Below, piece by piece: positions 45,612 to 56,657 of a DNA stretch of 64,000 nt. This DNA comes from Mactra quadrangularis (taxonomy: Eukaryota > Mollusca > Bivalvia > Venerida > Mactridae). The position numbers and the translations under genes are program-made. Below the pieces are notes generated by a model, which was given only the letters and a program-made list of their open reading frames with translations, was not told the DNA's origin and made no database searches. How positions within the stretch are numbered: the stretch's first letter is position 1; each line of letters starts with the position of its first letter. The DNA lies in the NCBI GenBank assembly GCA_025267735.1, contig CM046299.1, positions 30,581,987 to 30,645,986 of the forward strand. The letters are read 5' to 3'.

Positions 45612-46262
45612 TTAACGTCAATTGCGACGATTAGCGGCGTTGTGACGTTAAGCGGCGCTGCACTGGACGCTTAACGTCGCAACATTGCTAATGCAAAAAT
45701 AAGGGCAGCATATTATAAAAAAAACTTACGATAATTTTACAATATGATATAGAAGGATTTACGACTAAAATCGGTCGTAAGACTCTTGATATTACGGAAC
45801 CAAGGTGTTTATAGCGCCTGTCTATCTAGATCAAACCCAAATTGACCAAGTTTGAAAATTAATTTGAAAATGATAAAAAAAGACACTAAGAAAGTTAATA
45901 GCCGCGAGAGTTATTGAATTGGACATTTAAGTTGATGGTAAAGGTGTAATTTATGGTTGCTATGGAACTCAAATTAGTTGCTATGGACGGTATATTTGAT
46001 TATTTGGACCTTATGGCGATTGTCATAGGTTGAAAGAGTGGTTGCTATGGACCAAAAGGTGGTTAATATGAATATGTTGATGGTTGCTTCGAGTCTAAGA
46101 GAGGTTGCTTTGAAGTCATTTTTTCTATGTAATACTTGTGTGTGGATTAGGCTCGATATCATACCTTCTACTTAGTGCGAAGTTTAGCGTTCGTGTTGCG
46201 ACGTGAAACGTAAGTCGATTTTTTGCGAGGTTTAGCGGCGTTGCGACATTTAACGACGCTAC
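45612..46262 (-). mobile_element. GTCGCAACG-bordered element, copy B (inverted)
   Basis: It has borders at 45612-45690 and 46165-46262 carrying TTTAGCGGCGTTGCGAC-type repeats, the complement of copy A's motif. The core shares TGGTTGCTATGG, TGGACCTTATGGCGATTG and GGCTCGATATCATACCTTC with copy A. The sequence is diverged (about 75-80% by eye), so this is an older pair rather than a recent duplication. Confidence 0.8.
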
Positions 46263-47763
46263 AATAATATTATATCACTAACTAAATTCACATAGTGCAC
46301 CCTTATCAAATATCAATGGTCAAGTTGGGACATGTTAATATGACAACTATCAAGGTTGATAGTTGGACGGTATAGCTTTACCAGCCAGGGAGGAAGGTTG
46401 TCCCTGGACACTCAGCTGTGTGTAACAGTGATTGGGAATACCTGGCTGGGTGTTGGGTGGTGTAACCTATATGGTTGGTAGAATGAATAAACTTAGTATA
46501 ATGTTTATGGACTTGTTATATTATGTAACAAACTCTAACACTAGTCACTCTTAAAAAGAGAAACAAAACAAAGATGATTTTGGTATGTTATTACAATCAA
46601 TAAGAACCAATGGAAACACGCTTAACACCAATACATATTGTATGGGATGGTCATATGAGATAATGCAAATTTATTTATCATATTTACAGGTTATACACGT
46701 TCTAACTACGCGTATTTTTGACAATGAAGTTTTCAAGTTTTGATCATTTTTGAATTCATAGTAGCTTATGTGAGGATGATTTTGTTCAGTACTGTAAAAC
46801 TGACAATGCCTTATTTTTGTAATTTTGTATTATCTATAAAAATGGTCTCCTCAATTCTTGCCCTTGCCATACTTATAATGTATGCCTATGGTTCTTGTTA
46901 TTTATAAAATTTATCAAATATAACAGATACTTAATTGTGTATAAGACGATCATGTGAGGAAAGAACAACCGAGGAGACATTATCTGCAAATGATGCAAAG
47001 TAACAATGATAATGTATTGGCTACTGGGCCCGTTTTCACGAACTCATTCCTATCTTAAATTTCTAGATTAACCTTAAATTTTCTATTTTTAGCATTTTTA
47101 AGTTAAAGTGCGTTTCACAAACATTTTACAGTTTAATCCGTTCTTAAATAGTCTAAGTATCGAGTGAAAATCTAATCGAGTGAAAAGGTAGATTAAACCA
47201 AATGTAAACATTACTTAAATATAAACAAATGGTTAAACGTTTGGCTAAATTTTATGTTTGACTGGCCTTAGAGTCCCTAGACGACGGGAATTCCGACGAA
47301 GGAACACTTAGTGTGGTTTAGGAAGTATGTCGGAAGATAGAAAATAATATATCAGAGTTACAGATTTTCATCTGCTCCGATTTATTTCATCGTTGAATTT
47401 ATTTGTCCCCTCACGTATAAGATGGTAGTATGACAGTTCTGCACTACTTCAAGACTTAGTGTTGGCGGAGTTGAGTTTCTGCATTATTATATAAATAATA
47501 ATAAAACTAGCAGATTAAAACGAATAAATTAATATCAATATATATCGATAATTTAATATCATTTTCGATCGTTATTCTGTTAAGATTTTAATAATGACAA
47601 TCATTCCATCAGAAATTGATTAATTAATTTATTTAATTCCATTTATTTTAATACGCATTCGTCACCAAATCGCACCGTAATCCAACGGTGTTTTATTATT
47701 ATTATTATCGTATTATAACACATTGCAGTCATGCCTTTATTCAATACCTTCACTATTCCCTAA
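46263..47763. other. Unassigned; contains a GGGCCCG element end
   Basis: GGGCCCGTTTTCACGAACTC at 47027 is mirrored by GTTCGTGAAACCGGGCCC ending at 52810. Otherwise no gene is recognised. Confidence 0.45.
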
Positions 47764-48500
47764 ATATATGTTACAGGCAATTTGTAAATTTAGGCAATTT
47801 GTAAAATGTCTTAGGTAGGTCTGAAAGCTTCTGTTCTGATATCAGAGCTTAGGTCTAGGTAAAACTGGTTCTGATGAACACAGTTTCATATGCTAAAAAA
47901 AGACTACTCCTTCTTTGAAGTAATACAATTTCATAAGAAATTGCAGTTGATGATAAATTAATTTTTTTTGCATAAAAGAGAACAACACATTATATATAGG
48001 CTGTCTCTAATGCCCCAAAAAGTAGTTGTTGCTGGTGGAAAGTTACACAAAATTTATTTAATTCCCCTATCGATTCCATCTACAAATCCTTTAAAAGAAA
48101 TTAAGGATGACGCAGTTAACCATGCACATGGTCAATATCAGGCTGTCCACTGGCCAATTGTTTTTGGCTGCAATATGGTATGTTGGTACACTCCAATTAG
48201 AATGTAAGACTTGATTGTGAACGTTTCCAATACTAGCCATTATTATTTGGATGAAAATTATGTTCAACAGTTATAATGCATTAAGATTTACATTATATTA
48301 ATTCAAATATATTTTCCTGTCACTTTCAGGCTCTTTGTAAAAAAGACCTTGCAATTTTAGTCAATTTGTAAAATGCCTAGAAATTTTCAGGCATTTCATA
48401 AAATGCCTGACTCATTTAGGCAATTTACAAAATGCCTGAATTTTTAGGCATTTTACAAATTGCCTAAATTTACAGATTGCCTGTAACATATATATACATG
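47764..48500. mobile_element. TIR element with AGGCAATTT subterminal repeats
   Basis: ATATATGTTACAGGCAATTT at the left and its complement at the right (48453-48497) give 45 bp with one mismatch. Both ends and their neighbourhood contain repeated GGCAATTTGTAAAATG / CATTTTACAAATTGCC motifs in both orientations (at least six). The internal 79-codon frame at 47968 has no recognisable domain. A nonautonomous DNA transposon is likely, with TATA at both junctions. Confidence 0.75.
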
Positions 48501-49815
48501 TAAACAACAATAAATGGGGCTTCGTTGCCTTTTTCGCTTTAAAAATATTTACACCTTTATTCAGCATTTTTGTTGACGAGGCATGACATATCAAGTATGC
48601 TAAATTCATTCGTTATGTCTTTATTTAAGATTCACAGCTTGTAGATTTTAACAATAATTTGTAATATAAACAGTTCATTTTTTTCGATGCAAGTAATGAA
48701 AGTCGAACCATTTTAAAAATAAGTAATGTAAACGTTTTTAACCACCATACTCTTGCAAGACATGCAACACACTGTCCAGCCAATCCGCGAATATATATAT
48801 TATTTGTTATAGTGACATGGTACATTACATAGTACAACATAAATATACGAACAAAACAAACAGACAAACATATACAGCCTAACAAGTCTTATCTAGTCAC
48901 TTATACTAGAACATAACGTTAATTTATAGAAATATAAATAAATACAATCAAAGTGCTGAAAAGCACTGAACAAGACAGCGTTGTTTGCTGTGAAACTTCA
49001 TTGGAATTCATTGGCCTTTGATGTAGAGACATGTGGTCATTATAATTAAGGTATAAATCAGGTTGTAGGACTATTATGAGCTAAAAAGTAAAAAGGCCTA
49101 GCATAATTGTACATGGACATTTGAACAGAAAGATTTTTATGAAGACTGCTTGTCGAAGTGTAAGCATATTTTGCCATAACACTATACATGGTAAGTGATT
49201 CAACAGTTGTATTGATATACTTTAGGATTTTTTGTTTGTATTCCAAGTTTTATAGCTTAACAGTCTTTTGACAAACAGTGGTCATTTTCATAAATGAAAC
49301 CATCAACAATTGTTAACTAAGAGTGCATTAATTAAATTAAAACACAACAAAATGAGGTAGAAAACAACATGATTTGTTGAATTTAACAAAAACAGCAATC
49401 ATTTGCCAGAGTATGTCTAGTACGCAGTATTCAAAGAATTGGGTCCATTTATACTTTTCTACCAACAATGAATTGACTAACAGAACTTGTATGCAGCTTT
49501 AACAGCAACTCAGTAGAGTCAATTGGAGAAATGATTTAATATTGTAGAGCACTGATCATTTGCTAGTCTCAACTACAAACAAGGTGGTCCAAACTTTCTA
49601 ACCACAACCACATTATACACTGTTTGCAGTATAATGTAACATATTAGTAATTAAAACTACATAAGTATTAGATATAATAAGCATACAGAAAATTAGTTTC
49701 ATGCTACATGAAAATGGCTTTCACGGGGATTCGGACCCCCATTAGACCCGCCTATGCATTCCATAGCTTAACTCAAATGAGTCTGTCACATTCCCCCTTG
49801 AACGATCCTCCCTTG
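48501..49815. other. Unassigned AT-rich sequence
   Basis: A B-box-like GGGTCCGAATCCC on the minus strand near 49725 may be a tRNA-like relic. No gene is recognised. Confidence 0.45.
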
Positions 49816-49847
49816 GACGATCCGTCTCAAATTGGGGACGGATCGTC
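49816..49847. repeat. Perfect 11-bp-arm hairpin
   Basis: GACGATCCGTC, a 10-base spacer, GACGGATCGTC. It is flanked by further ACGATCC and GGACGATTCGTC copies, giving several overlapping inverted motifs within 70 bp. Confidence 0.9.
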
Positions 49848-50089
49848 TAAACAAAGTTTGGACGATTCGTCACCTTGTGTGCGTAGTCATATGAATGCTT
49901 ACATTTAATATGAATATTATATGGTATTATACACAAATGTATATGTGTTTTTCAAATTCATGTATATAAATAATACATAATTTAAGAGAAAATTGCAGTA
50001 ATATAAATGATAATATTTACCACTCAAATTGGTAACAAAATATTATAATCTACAATAATATTATGTTCATATGAAATGATGATTTTTAA

Positions 50090-50558
50090 TAGGGCTGTGG
50101 ATCGTTGAGCAAGTGGCGATCCGATCCGAACCACGATTCATGTGTAGCGATTTAAGAATCGAACCACGAATCACTTGTTAATGGAGAAGCATACAGAATT
50201 CATGTAATAAAAAGAGTTAATGAAGAATTACAAGAGTTTTTACTATAAGGAAAACCATGTAGTCCAAACATGTCTATTACCAGACGTTTTATGGGCATTT
50301 TCAGTGATAACATTTTTGTTTTAATAGCGTATCAATCGAATTTTGACGCAAGATTTTTCGTTCCCTACATAAATTTAACTTTACATTGGATGTGCGACTC
50401 GTTTTTAGTTGTAATTAAGCTGAAAATGTTCTTTCATTTTATCCAAAAAAAAATAGATAGATCGCGATCCGACGATATCGGACGTGACGAATATTCGTAC
50501 TCGATTTTCTGGTCGGGATCGCGAATATCCGATTACTCGAATCCTCGCTGCAGTCCTA
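50090..50558. mobile_element. hAT-type MITE, 469 bp, 8-bp target duplication
   Basis: Termini TAGGGCTG and CAGTCCTA. ATTTTTAA is duplicated exactly at 50082-50089 and 50559-50566. Subterminal regions hold GATCCGATCC and CGATCCGACGATATCGGAC palindromes, analogous to the ATCGATTATAATCGAT-rich ends of the MITE at 5522, with which it shares the TAGGG end. The 98-codon frame inside is not a recognisable protein. Confidence 0.88.
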
Positions 50559-50566
50559 ATTTTTAA

Positions 50567-52199
50567 TCATATTTAAATCAGCATAATTGATAATAAAAAC
50601 AATGAAAAAATAATCTTTTAATGTTTCAAACTCACAATATTTCAAATATTAATTGCATCAAATCGGATGACGTCACAAGCACCTCCTACCTATATTTTGG
50701 TTGATTTACTGGTTGGCAGAAAGAAACCAATGTTTACATATATTTGATAGCAGCAGAATTTTTAAATCATGATAACTTTTTTATTTATAGGCCGATTTTT
50801 ATGATATTTATATTGATAGAAAGCTTTTGAAATTCATATTTTACAAATATAAGAAAATTGCCAAAAATTTGATTCAAAAAAATATATGGGGTGATTTAAA
50901 CCTGTCGTTTGAACTATCTTCTTGTCGGTTTGAAGCACTAGGTTTAAACACTCGCCAATAAAATACAATTCTTTTTTGACAAATATTTTTTAAATATTCA
51001 AAATACGAATTTCAAGACCTTTCTAGTGATATAAAATAATTAATTGTTTGATGAAAAATGACTTAGTAATTGCAATTTTAAAATTACTGTGTTTTCATTG
51101 TATTTACTCGCTATCATTTCTTGCCAACCAGCGAACGGTTACCTGTAGTCTTTATCAGCTCCTTGTTACTAATTATAGACATCATAACAATAACAATGAA
51201 CTGGTCTAATACTAATAGTAGAGGGAATTATAGTCTATCGTTTCACCGCGGAACGCCTACTTTACTTGAGACAGCCAATAAACGAATCCATCCGCGCTCC
51301 ATTCGCACTGATTATAGGTCGCGCATTTTTTGTCCTACATTGTTCAATTTTCATAACAATCGTTAGATAATCATTAAATGGAAGCATAATGATTGTTTTG
51401 AGAACAGATAAACTAAATAGAGTACCGAGTTATAGAAGTTGCATGGAACTATTTATCAGGTGCGTATGATTTATTGATGACAGGAAAAAAGGACGACGAT
51501 TAACACGTCTCATTTCTGAAACCCGCTTACTATACTCGACAGCTTCGCTGTCTTGTAAAAAGGAGCATACACAAAAATGCAACAACAAAACATACGAGTA
51601 ACAAACAAAATAGGAAAAATTTTACAAGCATAATAGTATAAAAAATAAAAATAAATATATTGCATATTTCAAGGTGGACATCATTCGCCAAAAGCCATTA
51701 TAAGCAATTTTCGAACTGTTTAATGAAGGAATAGATGTCACTCTACCTAACAGGCAATAACTGACAATTATTCAAGTAATGCTTTTGTGTGCCTGCCTGG
51801 AATATTTCCACCAATTCAATAAGTTTTAAACCAAGTATTTAGCAAAGGATACTTATATCACATGCTAGTAATACATTTGCTTACCACTTTATTTTTAAGT
51901 TAGCCAAAACGGGCATCATAGTTTGCATTGCAATTGTATTCAAATTAAATAACGCCCGTCTCCAAACTTAGATAATGACTCAAAAGATATGAGATTTCGT
52001 ATGAATCTTATAACTATACCCTGATATCCTCCACTAATTACCTACTTCAAGTAGTGATGATCACTTATTATTCAATCTTCGCTGATGCACACTATTGTAA
52101 TTTCGAAAAATACTTATCTCTACAAGTACAGCAATGACGTGAAGGTAAGATTATTGTGCATAATAGGGAAACAAAATAATTGACAAAAATAAAAAAGAA
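50567..52199. other. Unassigned; loose inverted repeat and a small hairpin
   Basis: GGTTGGCAGAAAG at 50710 is mirrored by TTTCTTGCCAACC at 51117, which may bound a 420-bp element. A CTCGACAGCTTCGCTGTCTT hairpin lies at 51537. No gene is recognised. Confidence 0.45.
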
Positions 52200-52516
52200 T
52201 GGACCAAAAGTAAAACGAGAGCACCGCTAGGCGGAGCATTATATGCCCGAAAGTGTTGTTTTTTAGTTAAGTGCTCCGGAAACTGTTTTTAGTTTTAAGG
52301 TAATAGTGACCTTGACCTTTGACCTTGTGACCCCAAAATCAATAGGGGTCTTCTACCCGATATGGACAATCATCGTTTGAAGTTTGAATATTGTGTGCCA
52401 AATGGAACTTAAGTTATGCACCGGAAACCAAATTGCTAACAGACGGACGGACGGACGGACAGATGGACGCCAGGGGGTATAATATAATATGCCCGAAATT
52501 CTTTCGGGCATATAAA
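52200..52516. mobile_element. Short nonautonomous element with (GACG)n and terminal hairpin
   Basis: It runs from CACCGCTAGGCGGAGCATTA to ATGCCCGAAATTCTTTCGGG, with a perfect hairpin (ATGCCCGAA...TTCGGGCAT) at the right end and ATTATATGCCCGAAAG near the left. A (GACG)n run lies at 52441-52459. TGACCTTTGACCTTGTGACC in the middle is a wording I associate with repeats common in marine invertebrate genomes. Superfamily unresolved. Confidence 0.65.
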
Positions 52517-52812
52517 AAGTCAACATTTCAGTTCGAACCTATGCCAGGCAAAAACAATGTTTCAAGCACAACAGTCTAACCGTTTACGCTACAGAGTCCA
52601 TCAATAAAACACGTTGGACATTTAGTACTCTAAGGTAATTTTGTTGGTTTAAGTTTGGGTCGCTTATATCAACTCTAAATTTGTACTTATGTTAGAAAGG
52701 CTTCGTGAAATCCACTAAAGATATTTTATAACATACTCATAGTTACGGCCAAAATATTTAAGATAATCTTAAATTTATTTAAGTTATGAGAGCGTTCGTG
52801 AAACCGGGCCCT

Positions 52813-53130
52813 GTAGCATGTTCAATTACACTAAACGTTACAGAACGTTACATGACGATACATTCGGAACTCCTCGGCCGTTCGCTGCGAATAAACTAAT
52901 CTAATACACAGATATGCGATCGTTAAGGCAATGAGTGATGTTTTAAATTTTACGGACTAAAAACGAAACATCACTCAATGCCTAAACGATCATTTATTTG
53001 TTTACTTCAACACCGGTAGTTTCAAAATAGCGTCTAAATATGTCCGAGATTATTCGCAGCGAATGGACAAGGAGTTCTGAATGTATCGTTACGGAACGTT
53101 TTGTAACGTTCGCGGTAATTGAACATGCTA
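52813..53130. mobile_element. 318-bp fold-back MITE, CTG flanks
   Basis: TAGCATGTTCAATTAC at the left is complemented at the right (GTAATTGAACATGCTA), and about 80-bp arms continue through GATACATTC and GCTGCGAATAA. An inner pair (GGCAATGAGTGATGTTTT and AAACATCACTCAATGCC) makes it foldable almost throughout. CTG flanks both sides. Confidence 0.85.
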
Positions 53131-53164
53131 CTGAGTTCACTGTTATATACTACATGCTATTTTT

Positions 53165-53470
53165 GGAAGGATTTTTTTTTCAAAAATTCCTTTCTATGTC
53201 AGCGCTCTTCGAAATTTGAAAAGAACGAACAACACATAATTGAATTATGTTGCGACCCAGAAAATAGTGCAACAGGAAAATGTGTATACTATCAATCGCA
53301 GATGATATGAAAAAATACTGATTTAAACAAATACTTAATATTTTGATATTCAATGTTTTTTCACATTAATCAAACATTTTTCTGTGTACGGAGAAAAGTT
53401 ATATTGTATTATTGCGCATTTCAATCTGCCACACACTTGTATAGTTATACACATTTAGCAGAATGTATTG
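53165..53470. mobile_element. Truncated relative of the 53991 element
   Basis: GGAAGGATTTTTTTTTTCAA then CCTTTCTATGTCAGCGCTCT and the region to TTATTGCGCA match 53991-54300 in direct orientation. No right terminus is found. A tRNA-like head follows directly at 53473. Confidence 0.7.
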
Positions 53471-53472
53471 TA

Positions 53473-53546
53473 GCCGCTGCCGTGGCGTTCTGGTTAGCAT
53501 GTCTGACTACGAACACGGAGATCGCGGGTTCCAAACCCGTCATAGG
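53473..53546 (+). other. tRNA-like SINE head
   Basis: GCCGCTGCCGTGGCGTTCTG with A box TGGCGTTCTGGTTAGC, an anticodon-arm-like region, and B box GGGTTCCAAACCC. The acceptor-stem pairing is incomplete, and the sequence continues into ordinary AT-rich DNA. More likely a SINE head than a functional tRNA. Confidence 0.5.
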
Positions 53547-53990
53547 TCATACCCTATACATATTTTTTAGGCTACACGAATTTGTATGTTCTTCAGATTT
53601 ATCGCACTAACAATTCAGAAAATGAAAAAAAAAGTTTTTTGCTTTAGTTAATATTCACTTATAAAATTAATACATCAATTATATAAATGCAATGCACGTT
53701 TACCATAAACTTTATATTAACACATGATCATCAGTTGAACACTGACGTAAACTTGATGTCTCCATCAACTCTACACAGCTTTGGATACGTGACGTCATAA
53801 TGTTTCCCCCTGATGCGTAAAAAAATCAAAATACTATTGGTGACAAGCAGATAAGACAGGGTAGAATATTTAACATTATAATTGTTAATGCCCCAAAATA
53901 CAAAACAGACTTATTTTGAAATAAAGTTGCATTTTGAATAACTAACCCAAGACTATATTTATATACCAAAAGGTTTAGTCAATTTTTATT

Positions 53991-55335
53991 GGAAGGAATT
54001 TTTTTCTCAAAAAATTCCTTTCTATGTCAGCGCTCTGTAAAATTCGAAGAAGAACGAACAACACCTAACAATGAGTAAATGAGCCCAAAAAATAGTGCAG
54101 TAGAAAAACATGAATACTATCAAAGGTAGATGAATTGGAAAAAATAATTCAAACAAATACTTGAAATTATGATATTTAATGTTTCTTTACATTAATCAAA
54201 CATTATTCATACTGTGTACGGAGAATAGTTATTTTGTATTATTGCGCAATATTATCTGCCACATGCTTGTATGTAATATATACTACTTAGCAGACGATAT
54301 TCACGGCTGGAGTTTACTGTGAGAGCATAGAGCGATCGCCAGGTGTCAATGAATGGCTGAATGAATGACCGTTGTAGATTTTCCATCATGATGTAAGCAG
54401 ATCTGATTTATACAGAAATATTGGAAGTATTTAATTGAAGGTTAATATTGAATGAATTCACTAAATGTATTAGCTATGCAGCATAATGATATTGGACAGT
54501 AAATGCAAACGAAACAAAATACAGTCATTTATGATGTATGTACCATATTAAAAGCATTTATGCATGCTCACAAAAAGTTTTTTTTCACAACAACCTGCAA
54601 GATAACCAGAGCTATATACCCTATATCCCAAGATCAAAATAATAAAGTCCAAGGAAGAAATACTTTGACATATTTTATCTTTAATGCGCATGATTAATTG
54701 TATCACATCAATATGATAAATATATGACCAGTATGACTTAAAACTCTAAAGAGTAACTTTTAATGTTTTTCTGAATTACACATTATGATGTCTTTTCTGT
54801 GAAAAGTCCATATTTAGCATGGTTTTTTTACATTTGGTACATAAATGATCATGAAAATATCACATATTTATTCTCCGCCTTTTGCTCACTTCTCAAAATG
54901 CCAGAAATGTGGAAAACATTTTTTTTTCGCTCGCTAGCTCCATTTTTTAGACAAAATCCATAGAACATAAATATGATCAATTTGTTGTGGTCTTAACGCC
55001 ATATCAACACATTGAATAGGTTGTATCACGGCGATCAGTCCAAATACTGTTCCTGAAAAGGCTAAATCTTTGGATTTTAGCTGTTAGTGATTGACTACTG
55101 CCCTGCATTATTTAAAATCAGTGGTAGGAAGGGCGAATGACCGTAGAAATTATTTCATACCAAAGCTCCACGAAAATATGACCTGCCCGGGAATCGAACC
55201 TACAACCACTCGATCAGTAGAATAATGTGCATGTGAAATGAAATATGAAATATAGTTGACAATGAATGATAAAGAGATAATGATGGATATCGAAATAGAA
55301 GCTTTGAACTCTTAAATCTTTCAAAAATTCCTTCC
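53991..55335. mobile_element. 1.3-kb element with GGAAGGAATTTTT termini, carrying a SINE
   Basis: The termini GGAAGGAATTTTTTTCTC and AAAAATTCCTTCC are inverted. The insertion is confirmed by the contiguous copy at 4.8-5.4 kb. No target duplication is obvious. The left part matches 53165-53470. The right part holds a SINE (54993-55220) and the inverted relative of 39358-39430. No transposase. Confidence 0.65.
54993..55220 (-). mobile_element. 5'-truncated tRNA-derived SINE
   Basis: On the minus strand it starts inside the tRNA head (CTACTGATCGAGTGGTTG, B box GGTTCGATTCCCGGGC) and continues through the same body as 15748-16040 to GATCGCCGTGATACAACC and GGCGTTAA. The A box is missing. Confidence 0.85.
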
Positions 55336-55846
55336 AACAGTACTTTCAGTACTTTGATTTTAGAAGGGTGCTGATTCTAATTGTTTTCTTCCACATATTT
55401 TAGGTATATTTACATGTTGCAGTTGTTTCTTGTTTAGTCTATAGCATAGTTTGCATAATTGACAAGCCTGTATTTATTCACTTAAAAGTTAACCAGTTTG
55501 ATCCATTTTCATTTTATAGGGATGCTGACTCTAAAATCCTCATACATGTTGACTTAAGTACTCTGAGAAGTTGTTTGTTGTTGATTCATTCCAGTATTAT
55601 CCAAATAATATAACTTTATTTATACTCAAAAAGTCAACAGGACTCATCCATTTATATTTTACATGGGGTGCTCAGCTGGTACTTATTCTGGATTACTTAT
55701 TATATTAAGCAGATGTATGTTGTTGAGTTCATCTCATATTTACCCAATAACATTAAGACTTAACTTAAACACCAAATTTAACAGGTTTGATCCATCATGA
55801 TGTTAGTAGTTTTATGCGGGAAATATTCAGCGAATATTTTCTTATG

Positions 55847-55996
55847 TTTTTCAATGAGTTTTTCATTGTAATTTTTCAATGAGTTTTTCATTGTAATTTT
55901 ATTAAATATTTTTCACTGATTGTTTTTCAATGAGTTTTCATTGGTAGGTTTTTCAATGAGTTTTTCATTGTGATTTTATTAAATATGTTTCACTGT
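55847..55996. repeat. Short tandem array, TTTTTCAATGAG motif
   Basis: TTTTTCAATGAGTTTTTCAT occurs four times, with a larger 77-bp period carrying ATTTTATTAAATAT. It lies about 200 bp before the putative LTR. Confidence 0.85.
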
Positions 55997-56210
55997 ATAT
56001 TATACAACAAATAAGTACAAGCGGATGAAATATTTTGGTTATAATCGACCTAACGCATTCTTTGTTTCCTTATCAAGAAAATTGTATTACCTAATGGAGA
56101 TTGTCTGGGTTTAGAGGAAACTCTTTTCCTTGTAGCAACAAATGAGAAATTAGAGTCAAAACATGTGTTAGTCTCCCATTAAAATTCTTTATTATTTAAT
56201 CTACTTGGCG

Positions 56211-56603
56211 TGTCACGCTATATTGTTAAAATAGCAAACTCTAGGAATTTGTTGTTATTGTTGATTTCTACATATTTATCAAACAAAGACGGTTTTAGCA
56301 CCTTTAGGGTTTCAAAACAAACTTCCGTCGAATTTTGGGTAGGAACCTGATTGGTTACTTGAGGTGATTAAATTTGTAACAATTATTTTCATTGGTCATC
56401 TGATGTTTTCGACATTTTTAATCAAGTTGTGTCTTTCCTCGGTAAAGTCACTTTTTGTACGACTTTACATGTGTTAACTTCATTTTTAATAAAAGAATGG
56501 AAAGAACACATATTCTTCTTGATATTTTAGGTATCTTGGAAGCAAGTCGATTGAACATTGGGTCTGAGACAAACACATATACAGTGTGCACTTATAAAGC
56601 ACA
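56211..56603 (+). promoter_or_regulatory. Putative 5' LTR and primer-binding region
   Basis: TGTCACGCTA at 56211 and ACA at 56603 give TG...CA ends. AATAAA at 56489 could be the R-region polyadenylation signal. Four bases later TGGTGGAGGGTAG begins at 56608, where a primer-binding site should start with TGG, the complement of tRNA CCA; the tRNA is not identified. Without the 3' LTR both ends are provisional. Confidence 0.4.
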
Positions 56604-56657
56604 AAACTGGTGGAGGGTAGAAAATCGTTCTCAACCTCTCACATAACAAGCAAGGGA

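Larger units (their letters stand above)
53730..55700. repeat. Dispersed repeat copy 2, split by insertion
   Basis: 53730-53945 and 55365-55700 align to 4808-5400 in order. The 1.3 kb between them is the GGAAGGAATTTTT-ended element, so this locus shows an insertion relative to copy 1. Confidence 0.75.

Noticed and set aside
50270..50566. 98-codon frame
   Set aside because: Lies inside the hAT MITE and runs through its terminal repeat; no similarity to a transposase.
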